Below, in pieces: positions 30,272 through 39,958 of a stretch of 64,000 nt of DNA (its first letter is position 1; each line of letters begins with the position of its first letter). The stretch lies in assembly GCA_018238205.1 (NCBI GenBank), contig JABCTV010000001.1, forward strand, positions 62,001 through 126,000, given 5' to 3'. The notes under the pieces are model-generated. The model was not told where the DNA came from. It searched no databases and saw only the letters and a list, made by a program, of their open reading frames with translations. The stretch is from Candidatus Thorarchaeota archaeon (GTDB taxonomy: Archaea > Asgardarchaeota > Thorarchaeia > Thorarchaeales > Thorarchaeaceae). The translations under genes were made by a program, and so were the position numbers.

Positions 30272-30356
30272 ACCAAGTATCACTAGTGTTATCGGTGTGC
30301 CTACTTGTTAGAATTCTCACTCATATTTTTGAGCAGCAAAAAGAAACAGCGCGAGC

Positions 30357-30503
30357 GTGTCGTACAAAGAAGCAGAACTGAAACCAGGAATCGTAGTTCA
30401 GCACCAGTGCACTCAAGCGGTCATAAATCATCTTGGAGATCTTGAGGAGATAGAGATGACAATGAAAGTACCTGAATCGTCAGTGCGAAAGGCGATTCAA
30501 TGA
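30357..30503 (+). CDS. Possible 48-aa small protein (GTG start), below ORF-track cutoff
   Basis: Manual translation: MSYKEAELKPGIVVQHQCTQAVINHLGDLEEIEMTMKVPESSVRKAIQ*; in an otherwise empty 450-bp gap. Confidence 0.3.
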   Translation: MSYKEAELKPGIVVQHQCTQAVINHLGDLEEIEMTMKVPESSVRKAIQ

Positions 30504-30721
30504 CATCAGTCTATCTTCTAGTGTTACGACACACTCATACTTATGATGATAACATTTGTACATAGTTCTAATCTTAGAACAAGTATTTTTGATACCGGAT
30601 CTCGTATTTGTACCAATTCTCTAATAATTGTAATACACGAAATACAATTAGAATAATCACATAGATTTAATCATATCAATATCAAATCTGGAAAACAGAT
30701 AGTCTGTGTATCGTATAACTC

Positions 30722-31951
30722 ATGAGAGGTTCTCACTTGGCTAAAGACAAAGATCGTGAATCAATACTTCTTGCAGTTAAAGAACGCGTCAAACAATCTG
30801 AAGAATTACAGCTCACCCAAATGATAGTTGATGCAATAGGAGAACGAAGATACCTGGACTTGAAGGATTTAATTTCTCAAATAGAACAAGATCGAGGATG
30901 GTCCGAAGCACTCAAGCACTTCTCCAAGGCAAGAGGAATTTCATACATTCTTCCCATCGGAGCTGGTCCTAGTAAAACATTGATTGAAGATTTGAAATAT
31001 AGAGAAACAGTTTTCGCGCTCTTGGAGTGTAATGGATTTGAACCAATTCCTATAACAACAGAAGATATCCTTTCCAGATTGGAGAATGAAGATTCTCTGA
31101 TTGATGCTTCAAAGTCATTCCATACAGAGTGTGAATTATTGGCTGTCAAACAGATTGAATCTGGGGACACTCTATTCTTTAATCAGGCACATCTTGATAG
31201 TTCCATTTCAATAGATATAGCAAACTTGCTTGAAAAGATGCAACATGAAGAAATTGCTAATTTGTCACTGGAGAAAAATGGCGACAAAATCAATATTCTA
31301 CCTCTCTGGTACAGTGAAAAAGGTAGGCAGACACTCTCACAACTAGGAATCAAAGGAACAAAGATAGATTCCGAAACTTTTGATATCGTAATATCTGTAA
31401 TACGTCAGAAAATTCCAATTACTGAAACTACGATGAAGCCAATAGCTCATCCATCTAACTTGCTATACAGGACATTACTCACATCAACTATCAACCATGA
31501 TATTGAGAGCATGTGTTCATTGGCCAGCAAGTATTCATATCACCCACTCAAATCCATACTCGAAGAATCATTGGATCAATATAAGAAACACTCATCGAGT
31601 ACTAATTTCCGGAAGGTTTTAACATGTGTAAATGCACATATCAGAGTCAGGACCTCTGAATCTATTCTACTACTTGAAGAGCTTGCCCACTTGAAAAACA
31701 CACGCATTGCAACAACTACCATCACAGCTCTTGGTAATTTCTACAATGAGTCCGCAGCATCAGCTCTTGTGGATCTTCTTTGTGAAACTAAGGACCACGA
31801 AATAGTAAATACCACTATACGTGCCATCAAGAATGTTAGTAAGAAATGTTTTGAAACCAAGTATGTTGTCAGGAATGCAATCGAATCAACAGCGTGTGCA
31901 AATATTGGACGTCTAAAACGATTGTACAAGGAAATTTGGAAGGAAAAATAA
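30722..31951 (+). CDS. HEAT-repeat-like helical protein
   Basis: C-term ELAHLKNTRIATTTITALGNFYNESAASALVDLLCETKDHEIVNTTIRAIKNV resembles HEAT repeats. Confidence 0.55.
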   Translation: MRGSHLAKDKDRESILLAVKERVKQSEELQLTQMIVDAIGERRYLDLKDLISQIEQDRGWSEALKHFSKARGISYILPIGAGPSKTLIEDLKYRETVFALLECNGFEPIPITTEDILSRLENEDSLIDASKSFHTECELLAVKQIESGDTLFFNQAHLDSSISIDIANLLEKMQHEEIANLSLEKNGDKINILPLWYSEKGRQTLSQLGIKGTKIDSETFDIVISVIRQKIPITETTMKPIAHPSNLLYRTLLTSTINHDIESMCSLASKYSYHPLKSILEESLDQYKKHSSSTNFRKVLTCVNAHIRVRTSESILLLEELAHLKNTRIATTTITALGNFYNESAASALVDLLCETKDHEIVNTTIRAIKNVSKKCFETKYVVRNAIESTACANIGRLKRLYKEIWKEK

Positions 31952-32023
31952 AAATATTACTTGTAATACAAATAATACTCTTACACGGCAGACATAAATC
32001 AAGTTCACAGCTGGCGTGGGACT

Positions 32024-33415
32024 ATGACCGGTTCAGATGCTGATTTATTCAAAGACATTGATCCATTTTTCAATCCTAAACGTATAGCCCTGATTGGAGC
32101 TTCTGCAGATTATAGAAAGCTAGGCAATTCTATATTGATGAATCTACTAGCATCTGAAGTTGAAATATTTCCAATAACTCATAGTCGGGATCATGTGCTT
32201 GGAACCAAAGCATATCCAAATCTTTCTGCAATACCTGAACCAGTCGATTTAGTGATTGTTGCAGTGGGAGCAAAATATTGTGCATCTTTAATGCCCGAGA
32301 TAAAGAAAGCAGGTGCAAGAAATGCTGTAATAATTTCAGGTGGATTCAGCGAAACTGGGGCCGAGGGAACAGTGCTTGAAAATGAGTTGGCTATAGCTGC
32401 CAAAGAATCAGATATTCGAATCGTTGGACCAAACTGTGTAGGTGTTTCTAATAGCAGATTATTCAATGGAACTTTCACAATGATGCCCGAACGTGGTAAC
32501 ATTGCCTTTGTTTCACAGAGCGGCGCTCTTGGAGGAATGACTATCTATACAACAAGAACCAAGAGAATCGGAATGAGTAAGTTTGCCAGTGTTGGTAATT
32601 CGGCTGATGTAGGAATTGTTGAGATGTTGGACTATTTTAGGCAGGATTCTAAATCAACTGTAATTGCTGCATATATTGAAGGTGTGAATAAGGGCCGAGA
32701 ACTGTTTGAAGCATTACAGAGAGCAGCCAGTAAGAAACCTGTGGTTGTACTAAAAGGTGGAAGGAGTGAGGCAGGAGGGCGTGCAACTCAGTCACATACT
32801 GGATCTCTTGCTGGATCTGCCAAAGTGTTTGACGGAATGCTTCGTCAAGCAGGTTGTGTTACTGCTCCAACACTTGATACTCTATTTGAGGTCTGTAAAT
32901 TGTTTGATTATCAACCACTCCCAAGGGGTCGTAGTATTGGTATTATTAGTAATACAGGTGGAGCAGGTGTGTTAGCTACTGACGCAGCATCAGACTTGGG
33001 ATTGGAAATTGCAATCTTTGAACAGGAAACACGTCATGAACTCAGCCAGGTTCTTCCGCCTATGGCTTCAGTCAGGAATCCAATAGATGTTGTAGCCAGT
33101 GGTGGAAGAAGAGAATATCGAATTGCTACAGAACTTCTCTTGAAAGATTCTAATGTAGACATGTTACTTGTAATATGTGCCGTTCCAACATTTGCAGGCA
33201 TGACTCAGACAGAACATGCAGCAGGTACATTGGAAGGAGTACGCATGGCTGCTATAGATAAACCGGTCGTTGGTGTTTGGTTGGCAGGCGATGTTGGAAA
33301 GCCTGGTAAAGATCTCTTAGAGATGAATAGGATTCCGTGTTTTGATGATCCTTCTCTTGCAGCACTTTGTATGATGCGAATAGCCGAGTATGCTGAATTC
33401 CATCAGAACCCATAA
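32024..33415 (+). CDS. acdA: Acetate--CoA ligase (ADP-forming) alpha subunit / CoA-binding acyl-CoA synthetase
   Basis: FFNPKRIALIGASADYRKLGNSILMNLLAS...VGPNCVGVSNSR...ISNTGGAGVLATDAASDLGLEI...MASVRNPIDVVASG. Confidence 0.9.
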   Translation: MTGSDADLFKDIDPFFNPKRIALIGASADYRKLGNSILMNLLASEVEIFPITHSRDHVLGTKAYPNLSAIPEPVDLVIVAVGAKYCASLMPEIKKAGARNAVIISGGFSETGAEGTVLENELAIAAKESDIRIVGPNCVGVSNSRLFNGTFTMMPERGNIAFVSQSGALGGMTIYTTRTKRIGMSKFASVGNSADVGIVEMLDYFRQDSKSTVIAAYIEGVNKGRELFEALQRAASKKPVVVLKGGRSEAGGRATQSHTGSLAGSAKVFDGMLRQAGCVTAPTLDTLFEVCKLFDYQPLPRGRSIGIISNTGGAGVLATDAASDLGLEIAIFEQETRHELSQVLPPMASVRNPIDVVASGGRREYRIATELLLKDSNVDMLLVICAVPTFAGMTQTEHAAGTLEGVRMAAIDKPVVGVWLAGDVGKPGKDLLEMNRIPCFDDPSLAALCMMRIAEYAEFHQNP

Positions 33416-33432
33416 CTATTGTAATACTAATA

Positions 33433-33735
33433 TTACAAGTCTGTTCGTTCTAGATATTCTTCAGCAATTTGTGGGAACTCTTTGGAAATTGCATCACGGA
33501 GCTGATGTTCAACCCATAAACTTAGGTTGATTGCTTTAGTTTTCCTGATAGCCTGAAGACAAGATCGAAGGTCTGTTGGAATAGAAAATGAAACAATCGG
33601 ACTCTTTCGCTCTTTGTTAGGTACTGCTGAATGGAGTTCACTTGTCTTTGTGGGATCATGTGGTTCTCGCCGAACCGTTGTTGTTTCATCATCTTTGTCT
33701 GCTTCATCTCGTCTGTATTTTCCAAGTAGACTCAT
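33433..33735 (-). CDS. Small ribbon-helix-helix-like DNA-binding protein
   Basis: SPIVSFSIPTDLRSCLQAIRKTKAINLSLWVEHQLRDAISKEF resembles RHH; start ATG 33735 with GGGGAGG Shine-Dalgarno. Confidence 0.55.
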   Translation of the reverse strand: MSLLGKYRRDEADKDDETTTVRREPHDPTKTSELHSAVPNKERKSPIVSFSIPTDLRSCLQAIRKTKAINLSLWVEHQLRDAISKEFPQIAEEYLERTDL

Positions 33736-33736
33736 A

Positions 33737-34717
33737 TTATTGAACCTCCCCAAGTATAGTTGCATATGCTTGACAAACAAGCGATGCAATTTCTTTGTCC
33801 ACGGTGGGGTCACTATTCTTCCTAAAATTCTCTGCTGCCACTTGTTGACAACCTCGTGCTAGCATTCTAATGTCACGAGGATTACCTCTTGCTGCTGTAT
33901 TGATTACATTAATCGAATCATCACTGAATGGGTACACATCAAATGTATCTGGATCAAAGGTATCAATTCGTCCTTGAGCATAAGCTATTCTTCGTCCTAC
34001 AAATTCTTTAGCTTTAGCATTGTTGAGTGATGGAACATCAAGAGGTTCTGTGCGATCTGCAATTTGTGGTAAGAAAGATAACATTGCATTCCAATACATC
34101 AATGTTCCAGACATTACCAAAGTGACAATTGGTTCATCAAGAGTCTGTGCTTTACCAAAAGTATCAACCATCTCCTCGGTTGGTAAGTCTGCAAGAAACC
34201 GAAGTTTGTGGAATGCAGCTTCTTGATTATCTGCAACATCTTCAATGAAGAGTGCTGTGCGACTCTTTTCTTCTATATATCTCCGAAGACTCTCTTTTGC
34301 CACAGCATCTATAATCTGAGTGGATTCCCAGGACCTCTTGTACTTCACTCTCAATGAATCGGCAATAGCTGCAGCCATCTGTTTCTCGTAGAGACCTGTC
34401 ATTCCTACATAACCAGTGACAAATTTGTTTCCTCTTCGATCAGCCAACGTAGGTAAGTCTCTTAGTGCTAAAAGCATTAGAGTGCTCTTACCCGATCCAA
34501 CAGGACCGCGAATGAAGACATGCCTTTCATTTGTGATAATCAAATCAACAATGGAATCTAAGAAGTCACTATCTTCTATATACAAACGACTATCTGGCAT
34601 TTTAAAACCACGAAAGGGTGAGAATCTGCAACCTATCCTTTCTTCCCACGCTCGAAGGACTTCTTTGCGAGTGTTAAAGTGACGAATCAATGCGCTCTCA
34701 TGGATAGCAATTGTCAT
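33737..34717 (-). CDS. AAA+ ATPase (Orc1/Cdc6- or TniB/ExeA-like)
   Basis: HVFIRGPVGSGKSTLMLLALRDLP; TALFIEDVADNQEAA; PIVTLVMSGTLMYWN; AARGNPRDIRMLARGC (sensor 2-like). Confidence 0.75.
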   Translation of the reverse strand: MTIAIHESALIRHFNTRKEVLRAWEERIGCRFSPFRGFKMPDSRLYIEDSDFLDSIVDLIITNERHVFIRGPVGSGKSTLMLLALRDLPTLADRRGNKFVTGYVGMTGLYEKQMAAAIADSLRVKYKRSWESTQIIDAVAKESLRRYIEEKSRTALFIEDVADNQEAAFHKLRFLADLPTEEMVDTFGKAQTLDEPIVTLVMSGTLMYWNAMLSFLPQIADRTEPLDVPSLNNAKAKEFVGRRIAYAQGRIDTFDPDTFDVYPFSDDSINVINTAARGNPRDIRMLARGCQQVAAENFRKNSDPTVDKEIASLVCQAYATILGEVQ

Positions 34718-34928
34718 TCTACGTACCTCAAATTTCTAGATAAATTTGTATCACAAGTACTTATTGTAATACAGTTTTTCAGAGGACAATTCCGATATAA
34801 AAAGTGTGGTAAATACTTCCCAATTTACTACTATCAGTCCTGATGATACAAAACCTTTTTGAATAGAATGAACCGGCTTGTAACTTGACCAGTATTATGG
34901 TCATGAGCCCTCTTAGGAGCTATCCGAT

Positions 34929-35207
34929 ATGGATGTTGAACGGATTAAGCATATCATGAACTCTTTGATGATTTTATCATTCATAATCTTCGGTGGTCTA
35001 GCTGCAATTATCATGATTACTGATGTTAGTCTGACAAATGCAACTGTAGCTTTGCCGTTCGCTTTTCTCTTCATCTCACTCACTACATTGATAATCACTG
35101 GTCAGATTGATGAGAAACCAAAACTAGTCCAGAAATATCTGAGAGATTGGCTCATTGTCTGCACCATTGGCATAGTTATTAGTGCCTTAGCTTTCACATT
35201 CTACTAA
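34929..35207 (+). CDS. Small membrane protein (three hydrophobic segments)
   Basis: Hydrophobic 92-aa ORF, upstream of atpD. Confidence 0.55.
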   Translation: MDVERIKHIMNSLMILSFIIFGGLAAIIMITDVSLTNATVALPFAFLFISLTTLIITGQIDEKPKLVQKYLRDWLIVCTIGIVISALAFTFY

Positions 35208-35254
35208 GGCTGAAATATCACTTTCTCACAACAGGTCTGCTGAAGTGATTATAC

Positions 35255-35890
35255 ATGAGTAAGATTCTTCCAGGTACTAAGACCACTCGAATGGAGCTTC
35301 TTGCACTCAAGAACAGAATGAAGCTTGCTGAGAGAGGTCATAATCTTCTTCGAGAGAAACGTGACTCATTGATAATGGAATTCTTCAATACAATAGCTGA
35401 AATCAAAGAGGCTCGAGAAAAAGTTGACAAATCTTTGACTGAATCATTTTCAGCGTTGACCCAAGCTAAAATGATTATGGGCCCTGCTAGAGTAATTGAA
35501 TTTGCTTACGCCAGCAAGTTTGAAGCAGATCTAAAAATCTCAACGAGATCAATGATGGGTGTTAGGGTTCCAGTATTATCCGTAGAGCAACACAGTTCAG
35601 AACTTCCATATTCACTTTCAGATTCAAGTACGAAATTTGATGTGATGAGTGAGAAATTCAAAGAAGCGCTAAAGGCTATAGTTAGACTTGCTGAAATCGA
35701 ATCAACTGTGAAACGACTTGCACTAGAAATTGAGAGAACAAAAAGACGTGTTTCTGCTCTTGAAACAGTAGTCATCCCACGACTTGATGCCACTGTACGT
35801 TTTGTGAAGCTTGCACTAGAAGAGCGCGAAAGAGAAGATTTTGTTCGACTGAAAATGGTACGTGATTGGATTACAGCTGAGGAAGACTAA
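35255..35890 (+). CDS. atpD: A/V-type ATP synthase subunit D
   Basis: KTTRMELLALKNRMKLAERGHNLLREKRDSLIMEF...VKRLALEIERTKRRVSALETVVIPRLDATVRFVKLALEEREREDFVRLKMVR. Confidence 0.97.
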   Translation: MSKILPGTKTTRMELLALKNRMKLAERGHNLLREKRDSLIMEFFNTIAEIKEAREKVDKSLTESFSALTQAKMIMGPARVIEFAYASKFEADLKISTRSMMGVRVPVLSVEQHSSELPYSLSDSSTKFDVMSEKFKEALKAIVRLAEIESTVKRLALEIERTKRRVSALETVVIPRLDATVRFVKLALEEREREDFVRLKMVRDWITAEED

Positions 35891-35924
35891 AGAAACTGTA
35901 TTACTGGTGATACAAATATAATTT

Positions 35925-36320
35925 CTATCTTCGTAGTTTCAATATGGCTGCCGCTAAATCTCCTTCAGTTTCTTTCAATGCTTGTTTTGCAGTTTCAATA
36001 TCAACACCAGTTTGACCCGCCACAAGTGCTGCATCCTCCATAGGAATCTCAATCTCCGGAGCTGGTGCTTTTTCTTGAATATCAGAATCGGAAGATGCCG
36101 CTGCTGTTCCCGATATTGCACGTTCAGTCTTCGAACCTCCCACTTGATATGTTTCTGCTCCTGATTGTTTGATAGCAGTAACCTGGGGATTTGAGATCAC
36201 CCATTCTTTATCAGCAAACCGGATGATTACTTCTTTCACACCCTCCAAATCTTTCTGCTCGATTCCCATTTTCTTCATCATTCGAGCCATTTGCTTTGGT
36301 GACATACCTCTGAATCCCAT
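35925..36320 (-). CDS. nac: Nascent polypeptide-associated complex protein (NAC) with C-terminal UBA domain
   Basis: MSPKQMARMMKKMGIEQKDLEGVKEVIIRFADKEWVISNPQVTAIKQSGAETYQV...DAALVAGQTGVDIETAKQALKETEGDLAAAILKL. Confidence 0.95.
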   Translation of the reverse strand: MGFRGMSPKQMARMMKKMGIEQKDLEGVKEVIIRFADKEWVISNPQVTAIKQSGAETYQVGGSKTERAISGTAAASSDSDIQEKAPAPEIEIPMEDAALVAGQTGVDIETAKQALKETEGDLAAAILKLRR

Positions 36321-36408
36321 AAACTCACATCATTGTTTGACTTGTGTGTATAATGGTATGACATGATGTCTACCATTACGATTCTTCAATCATCCTGTGA
36401 TAAAACGA

Positions 36409-37236
36409 TTACGCTTGGACTACACCAATATCGAATACAACATGGTCAACACCAGGAGAATAATTCTTAATTTTGCGAATTTGTATTTGAGAGTCGAATC
36501 CTTTTCTATTACAAATCTCTCTTATTTCTGTAATAGATTTCTTCAGGATGTTTTTCTGAATTGCCATATGCATATGGATAACACCTCCATCTTGCATCAA
36601 AGTATCTAATGCATATGGGAGATACAACTCAGTATTATGTAAATATCCCATGATGACACGATTTGCATAGTTGACAGGGTGTACATCCCGGCAATCTCCC
36701 AGTATAGCAGTGACTCGATTATCAAGGTCATTAATCTGAATATTTTCAAGAAGGAACTGATACGCTTCTGGATTGATTTCAATTGCAGTGACTAAAGCAT
36801 CAGTAGATTTTGCGATTTGAAGAGCGAATTGTCCAACGCATGAGAACATGTCTACAACTTTCTCTCCTGCTTCAACTCGATTTGCAATATCTATTCGCGC
36901 TCTTTTATTTCCACCAGAGAATGTTATTCTAATCGGATCCAGTTTAAAATGAACTCCATTTTCTATGTGTGTAGTAACTGTATTACAATCTCCAGCAACC
37001 ACCTCATAGAAAGGACGACGTATCTCTCCACTAGTAGGCCCAATTCTAACTGCAACTGATTTGATTCGCGCATCGAAAGTTAGCGTTGCTTCTCCGATTA
37101 AAGATGAATATTCTTGAAGTGAAGAATTTAGATGTACTAGGGCAACATGTCCTACGACATGAAAACCAGATGGAAGCATTATGCCATCAGGTAATTGATT
37201 CTTTAACTTGGTCCTAAGGAAATATCGATATCTCAT
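36409..37236 (-). CDS. Trm5/TYW2-family tRNA (guanine37) methyltransferase / wyosine transferase
   Basis: ANRVEAGEKVVDMFSCVGQFALQIAKSTDALVTAIEINPEAYQFLLENIQIND...VIMGYLHNTELYLPYAL. The usual Trm5 NPPY-type motif is replaced by MGYLHNT, which favours the TYW2/Taw2 side. Confidence 0.8.
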   Translation of the reverse strand: MRYRYFLRTKLKNQLPDGIMLPSGFHVVGHVALVHLNSSLQEYSSLIGEATLTFDARIKSVAVRIGPTSGEIRRPFYEVVAGDCNTVTTHIENGVHFKLDPIRITFSGGNKRARIDIANRVEAGEKVVDMFSCVGQFALQIAKSTDALVTAIEINPEAYQFLLENIQINDLDNRVTAILGDCRDVHPVNYANRVIMGYLHNTELYLPYALDTLMQDGGVIHMHMAIQKNILKKSITEIREICNRKGFDSQIQIRKIKNYSPGVDHVVFDIGVVQA

Positions 37237-37261
37237 TATGAATCACAATAGCTATAAAGAA

Positions 37262-38464
37262 CTAACAATAGATTCCTCCAGGGGCATCACTACGTCCACC
37301 ACCCCTTTCTTGCACTTTTGCTATTGCTTTCTTGAAGTCTTCTCCAGTAACACTAACTCGCTTATCTCTTATTGCAAACATTCCCGCCTCAGTACAGATA
37401 CTTTTGATGTCTGCTCCTGTTGTATCCTTGGTTACAGCAAGAAGAAGGCTGAAATCAATATTTTCTTCTATGTTCATCCCGCGAGTATGAATCTTAAAAA
37501 TCTCTTTTCTACTATCTTCATCTGGTAGTGGAAACTCAATAATCCTATCAAATCGACCAGGTCTTAGTAATGCAGGATCCAAGATATCAGGACGGTTTGT
37601 TGCTCCTAAAACTGCAACTTGCCCCCTAGTATCGAAGCCATCCAATTCACTGAGAAGTTGCATGAGTGTTCTTTGTACTTCTCTATCACCTGATGTTGCA
37701 ATATCAAGTCTGTGTGATCCCACTGCATCAAGCTCATCAATAAATATGATTGACGGAGCTTTTTCTTTTGCAAGCATGAATATTTCTCTAACCAGTCTTG
37801 CACCTTCACCAATAAATTTCTGTACCAGTTCTGATCCAATCACTCTGATAAAGGTGGCATTTGTTTCGTGTGCAACAGCTCGTGCACACAAGGTTTTACC
37901 AGTACCTGGAAGACCTGTTAACAATACACCTTTCGGAGGTTCAATCCCAACCTTTTCGAATAATTCCGGTTCCAGTAATGGAAGTTCTACCGTTTCTCTG
38001 ATTTCTAGTAATTGTTGTCTGAGACCACCAATATCTACATAGGAAATTTCGGGTGCCTCTTCAATCTCCATAGCTCTGATTATGGGATCCCGTGAAGGTG
38101 GAAGCTCTTGAGTAATTGCAAATGATCTCTGGTTCAAAGCTACAAGTGCACCTGGCTGTAGCTTGTCCTTCTGTATTGATGCTGCCACATGTACAACAAA
38201 ATTAGGACCAGTAGAACTTTTCACAATAGCTCTACCATCCTCAAGCATTTCAATGATAGTTGCTGTTATGAGAGGTGATTGACGAAGTTTCTCCAACTCT
38301 GTTCTAAGAGTCTGAGTTTCTTTCTCAAGCCGGCTACGTTCTGCTTGTAGTATCTGTTTCTCAGTTTCTAGTGCACGAAGGCGTCGTTCCAAGTGCCTGG
38401 TATTTTGTAAATAGGCTGAATCATCAATACTACCTTCGTTCTTTGTATCAGTAGTCCCTGGCAA
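37262..38464 (-). CDS. pan: Proteasome-activating nucleotidase (PAN)
   Basis: Coiled coil + OB + [54 protein letters not shown]...FIDELDAVG...[22 protein letters not shown]-term ...GGIYC fits HbYX (I-Y-C). Confidence 0.95.
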   Translation of the reverse strand: MPGTTDTKNEGSIDDSAYLQNTRHLERRLRALETEKQILQAERSRLEKETQTLRTELEKLRQSPLITATIIEMLEDGRAIVKSSTGPNFVVHVAASIQKDKLQPGALVALNQRSFAITQELPPSRDPIIRAMEIEEAPEISYVDIGGLRQQLLEIRETVELPLLEPELFEKVGIEPPKGVLLTGLPGTGKTLCARAVAHETNATFIRVIGSELVQKFIGEGARLVREIFMLAKEKAPSIIFIDELDAVGSHRLDIATSGDREVQRTLMQLLSELDGFDTRGQVAVLGATNRPDILDPALLRPGRFDRIIEFPLPDEDSRKEIFKIHTRGMNIEENIDFSLLLAVTKDTTGADIKSICTEAGMFAIRDKRVSVTGEDFKKAIAKVQERGGGRSDAPGGIYC

Positions 38465-38591
38465 TAAGTGGCACCTCAGGACTTGATTCTCTGATAATGA
38501 TTTAAGGCTTACTTTGACGGTCTAATTTTTCAGATAAGAATTAGTATGTACGCGCGGTAATCTTTATCAATCCCTGTTCAGTATTCATCAC

Positions 38592-39203
38592 TTGAAAGAG
38601 GGAATTTGCTTGCCTAGTTGTGAATTATGTGGCAGAAGTATGAAAAGTCGCGGCAGAAATGTCGTGATTGAAGGAGCATCAATGCTTGTTTGCCCTGAAT
38701 GTGCATCGAAATTTGGACATTCTTCCAGTGAATCCACCCAAAAATCAACTTCTCAACCAAGACACCGTGCATCTTGGATGGGATCACCAGAACCCCAGAC
38801 AGCACCACATACACACCAATCATCTCCAGTATCAAAACCAAGACCCAGACCTAAACCTAGGAAGGCTTCTGGTATACGTCTTGATAATATGGAACTCATC
38901 GAAGAATATGCAAAGACTATTCGATCTGCACGGCAGAAAAAGAACATGAGCCAAGACGAATTAGCGCAAAAAATTGGCGAGAGTATTTCGACACTGAAAT
39001 CTGTAGAGTCTGGACGTCAAAAACCTACTGAGAAGACAATCCGAGGTCTAGAACGTGAATTAGAAATCTCATTACTTGAACCTCTTGGGACAGTTCCAAT
39101 AAAGGTAGGTAAAACTCAACTTGGTGCTGCAGGACCCACGCTTGGAGATAGAGTAATCGTCAAAAAGAAGATGTCCCAGAAGGCACGTCGGGATGAAGAA
39201 TAA
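38592..39203 (+). CDS. mbf1: Multiprotein bridging factor 1-like transcription factor (zinc ribbon + HTH)
   Basis: CELCGRSMKSRGRNVVIEGASMLVCPECASKFG + IRSARQKKNMSQDELAQKIGESISTLKSVESGRQKPTEKTIRGLE. Confidence 0.92.
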   Translation: MKEGICLPSCELCGRSMKSRGRNVVIEGASMLVCPECASKFGHSSSESTQKSTSQPRHRASWMGSPEPQTAPHTHQSSPVSKPRPRPKPRKASGIRLDNMELIEEYAKTIRSARQKKNMSQDELAQKIGESISTLKSVESGRQKPTEKTIRGLERELEISLLEPLGTVPIKVGKTQLGAAGPTLGDRVIVKKKMSQKARRDEE

Positions 39204-39387
39204 ACACAGTGAATTCAGCTAAAGTATGACATTAATATTGGTGTTTGAGCTCACTGAATACAAGAACATGGCTTATATAGAGTGCAGTAGTATATACTAA
39301 TATAACACATTTCGACTGCGGATATTTTGACTATAATATAGATTTCAGTCGACTGACCATCTATTACACTTTGGGTGATTTCGTCAA

Positions 39388-39909
39388 ATGGTACATACTA
39401 ACTTCAATCATGATCTCTTTCGTCTAGTAGTAGAAGAGATTGCAGGAAAAGAAGGCGTTGACGTTTCTACAGTTCTTGTAAATGCAGAAGAAACAACCGA
39501 TGAAGAGATTGCCACAAAAACTGATCTTAAGCTGAATATTGTCCGTAGGATTCTATACAAACTTCATGACAATCATCTTGCTTCATATCGTAGAATTCGT
39601 GATGTGAATACAGGATGGTTTCTTTATTACTGGAAAATTGACCCAAAGAAAGCTCAGGCTCTAGTCAATCGAAAGAAACGAATGGTGCTGAATCTACTTG
39701 AGCAAAGACTCGAACATGAAAGTAATAATGATCTTTATTCTTGCGTAAACCGTGACTCTTCACCAGTTCCTTTTGAAGAAGCTATGAATTTGTCATTTAG
39801 ATGTCCAACCTGCAATGGACAACTTGAGTTTGTTGACAATGCTAAAGCTATCTCGTTTCTCAGAAAACGCGTAGAAGAACTCAAAGCTGATCTCGAAGCA
39901 CTATCATAG
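39388..39909 (+). CDS. tfe: Transcription factor E (TFE/TFIIE-alpha)
   Basis: ETTDEEIATKTDLKLNIVRRILYKLHDNHLASYRRIRDVNTGWFLYYWKID...; zinc ribbon remnant CPTCNGQLEF. Confidence 0.92.
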   Translation: MVHTNFNHDLFRLVVEEIAGKEGVDVSTVLVNAEETTDEEIATKTDLKLNIVRRILYKLHDNHLASYRRIRDVNTGWFLYYWKIDPKKAQALVNRKKRMVLNLLEQRLEHESNNDLYSCVNRDSSPVPFEEAMNLSFRCPTCNGQLEFVDNAKAISFLRKRVEELKADLEALS

Positions 39910-39958
39910 ACCAACTAATTTTGATACAACCCATTTCTTACAAAAGGTACTTAGCAAT

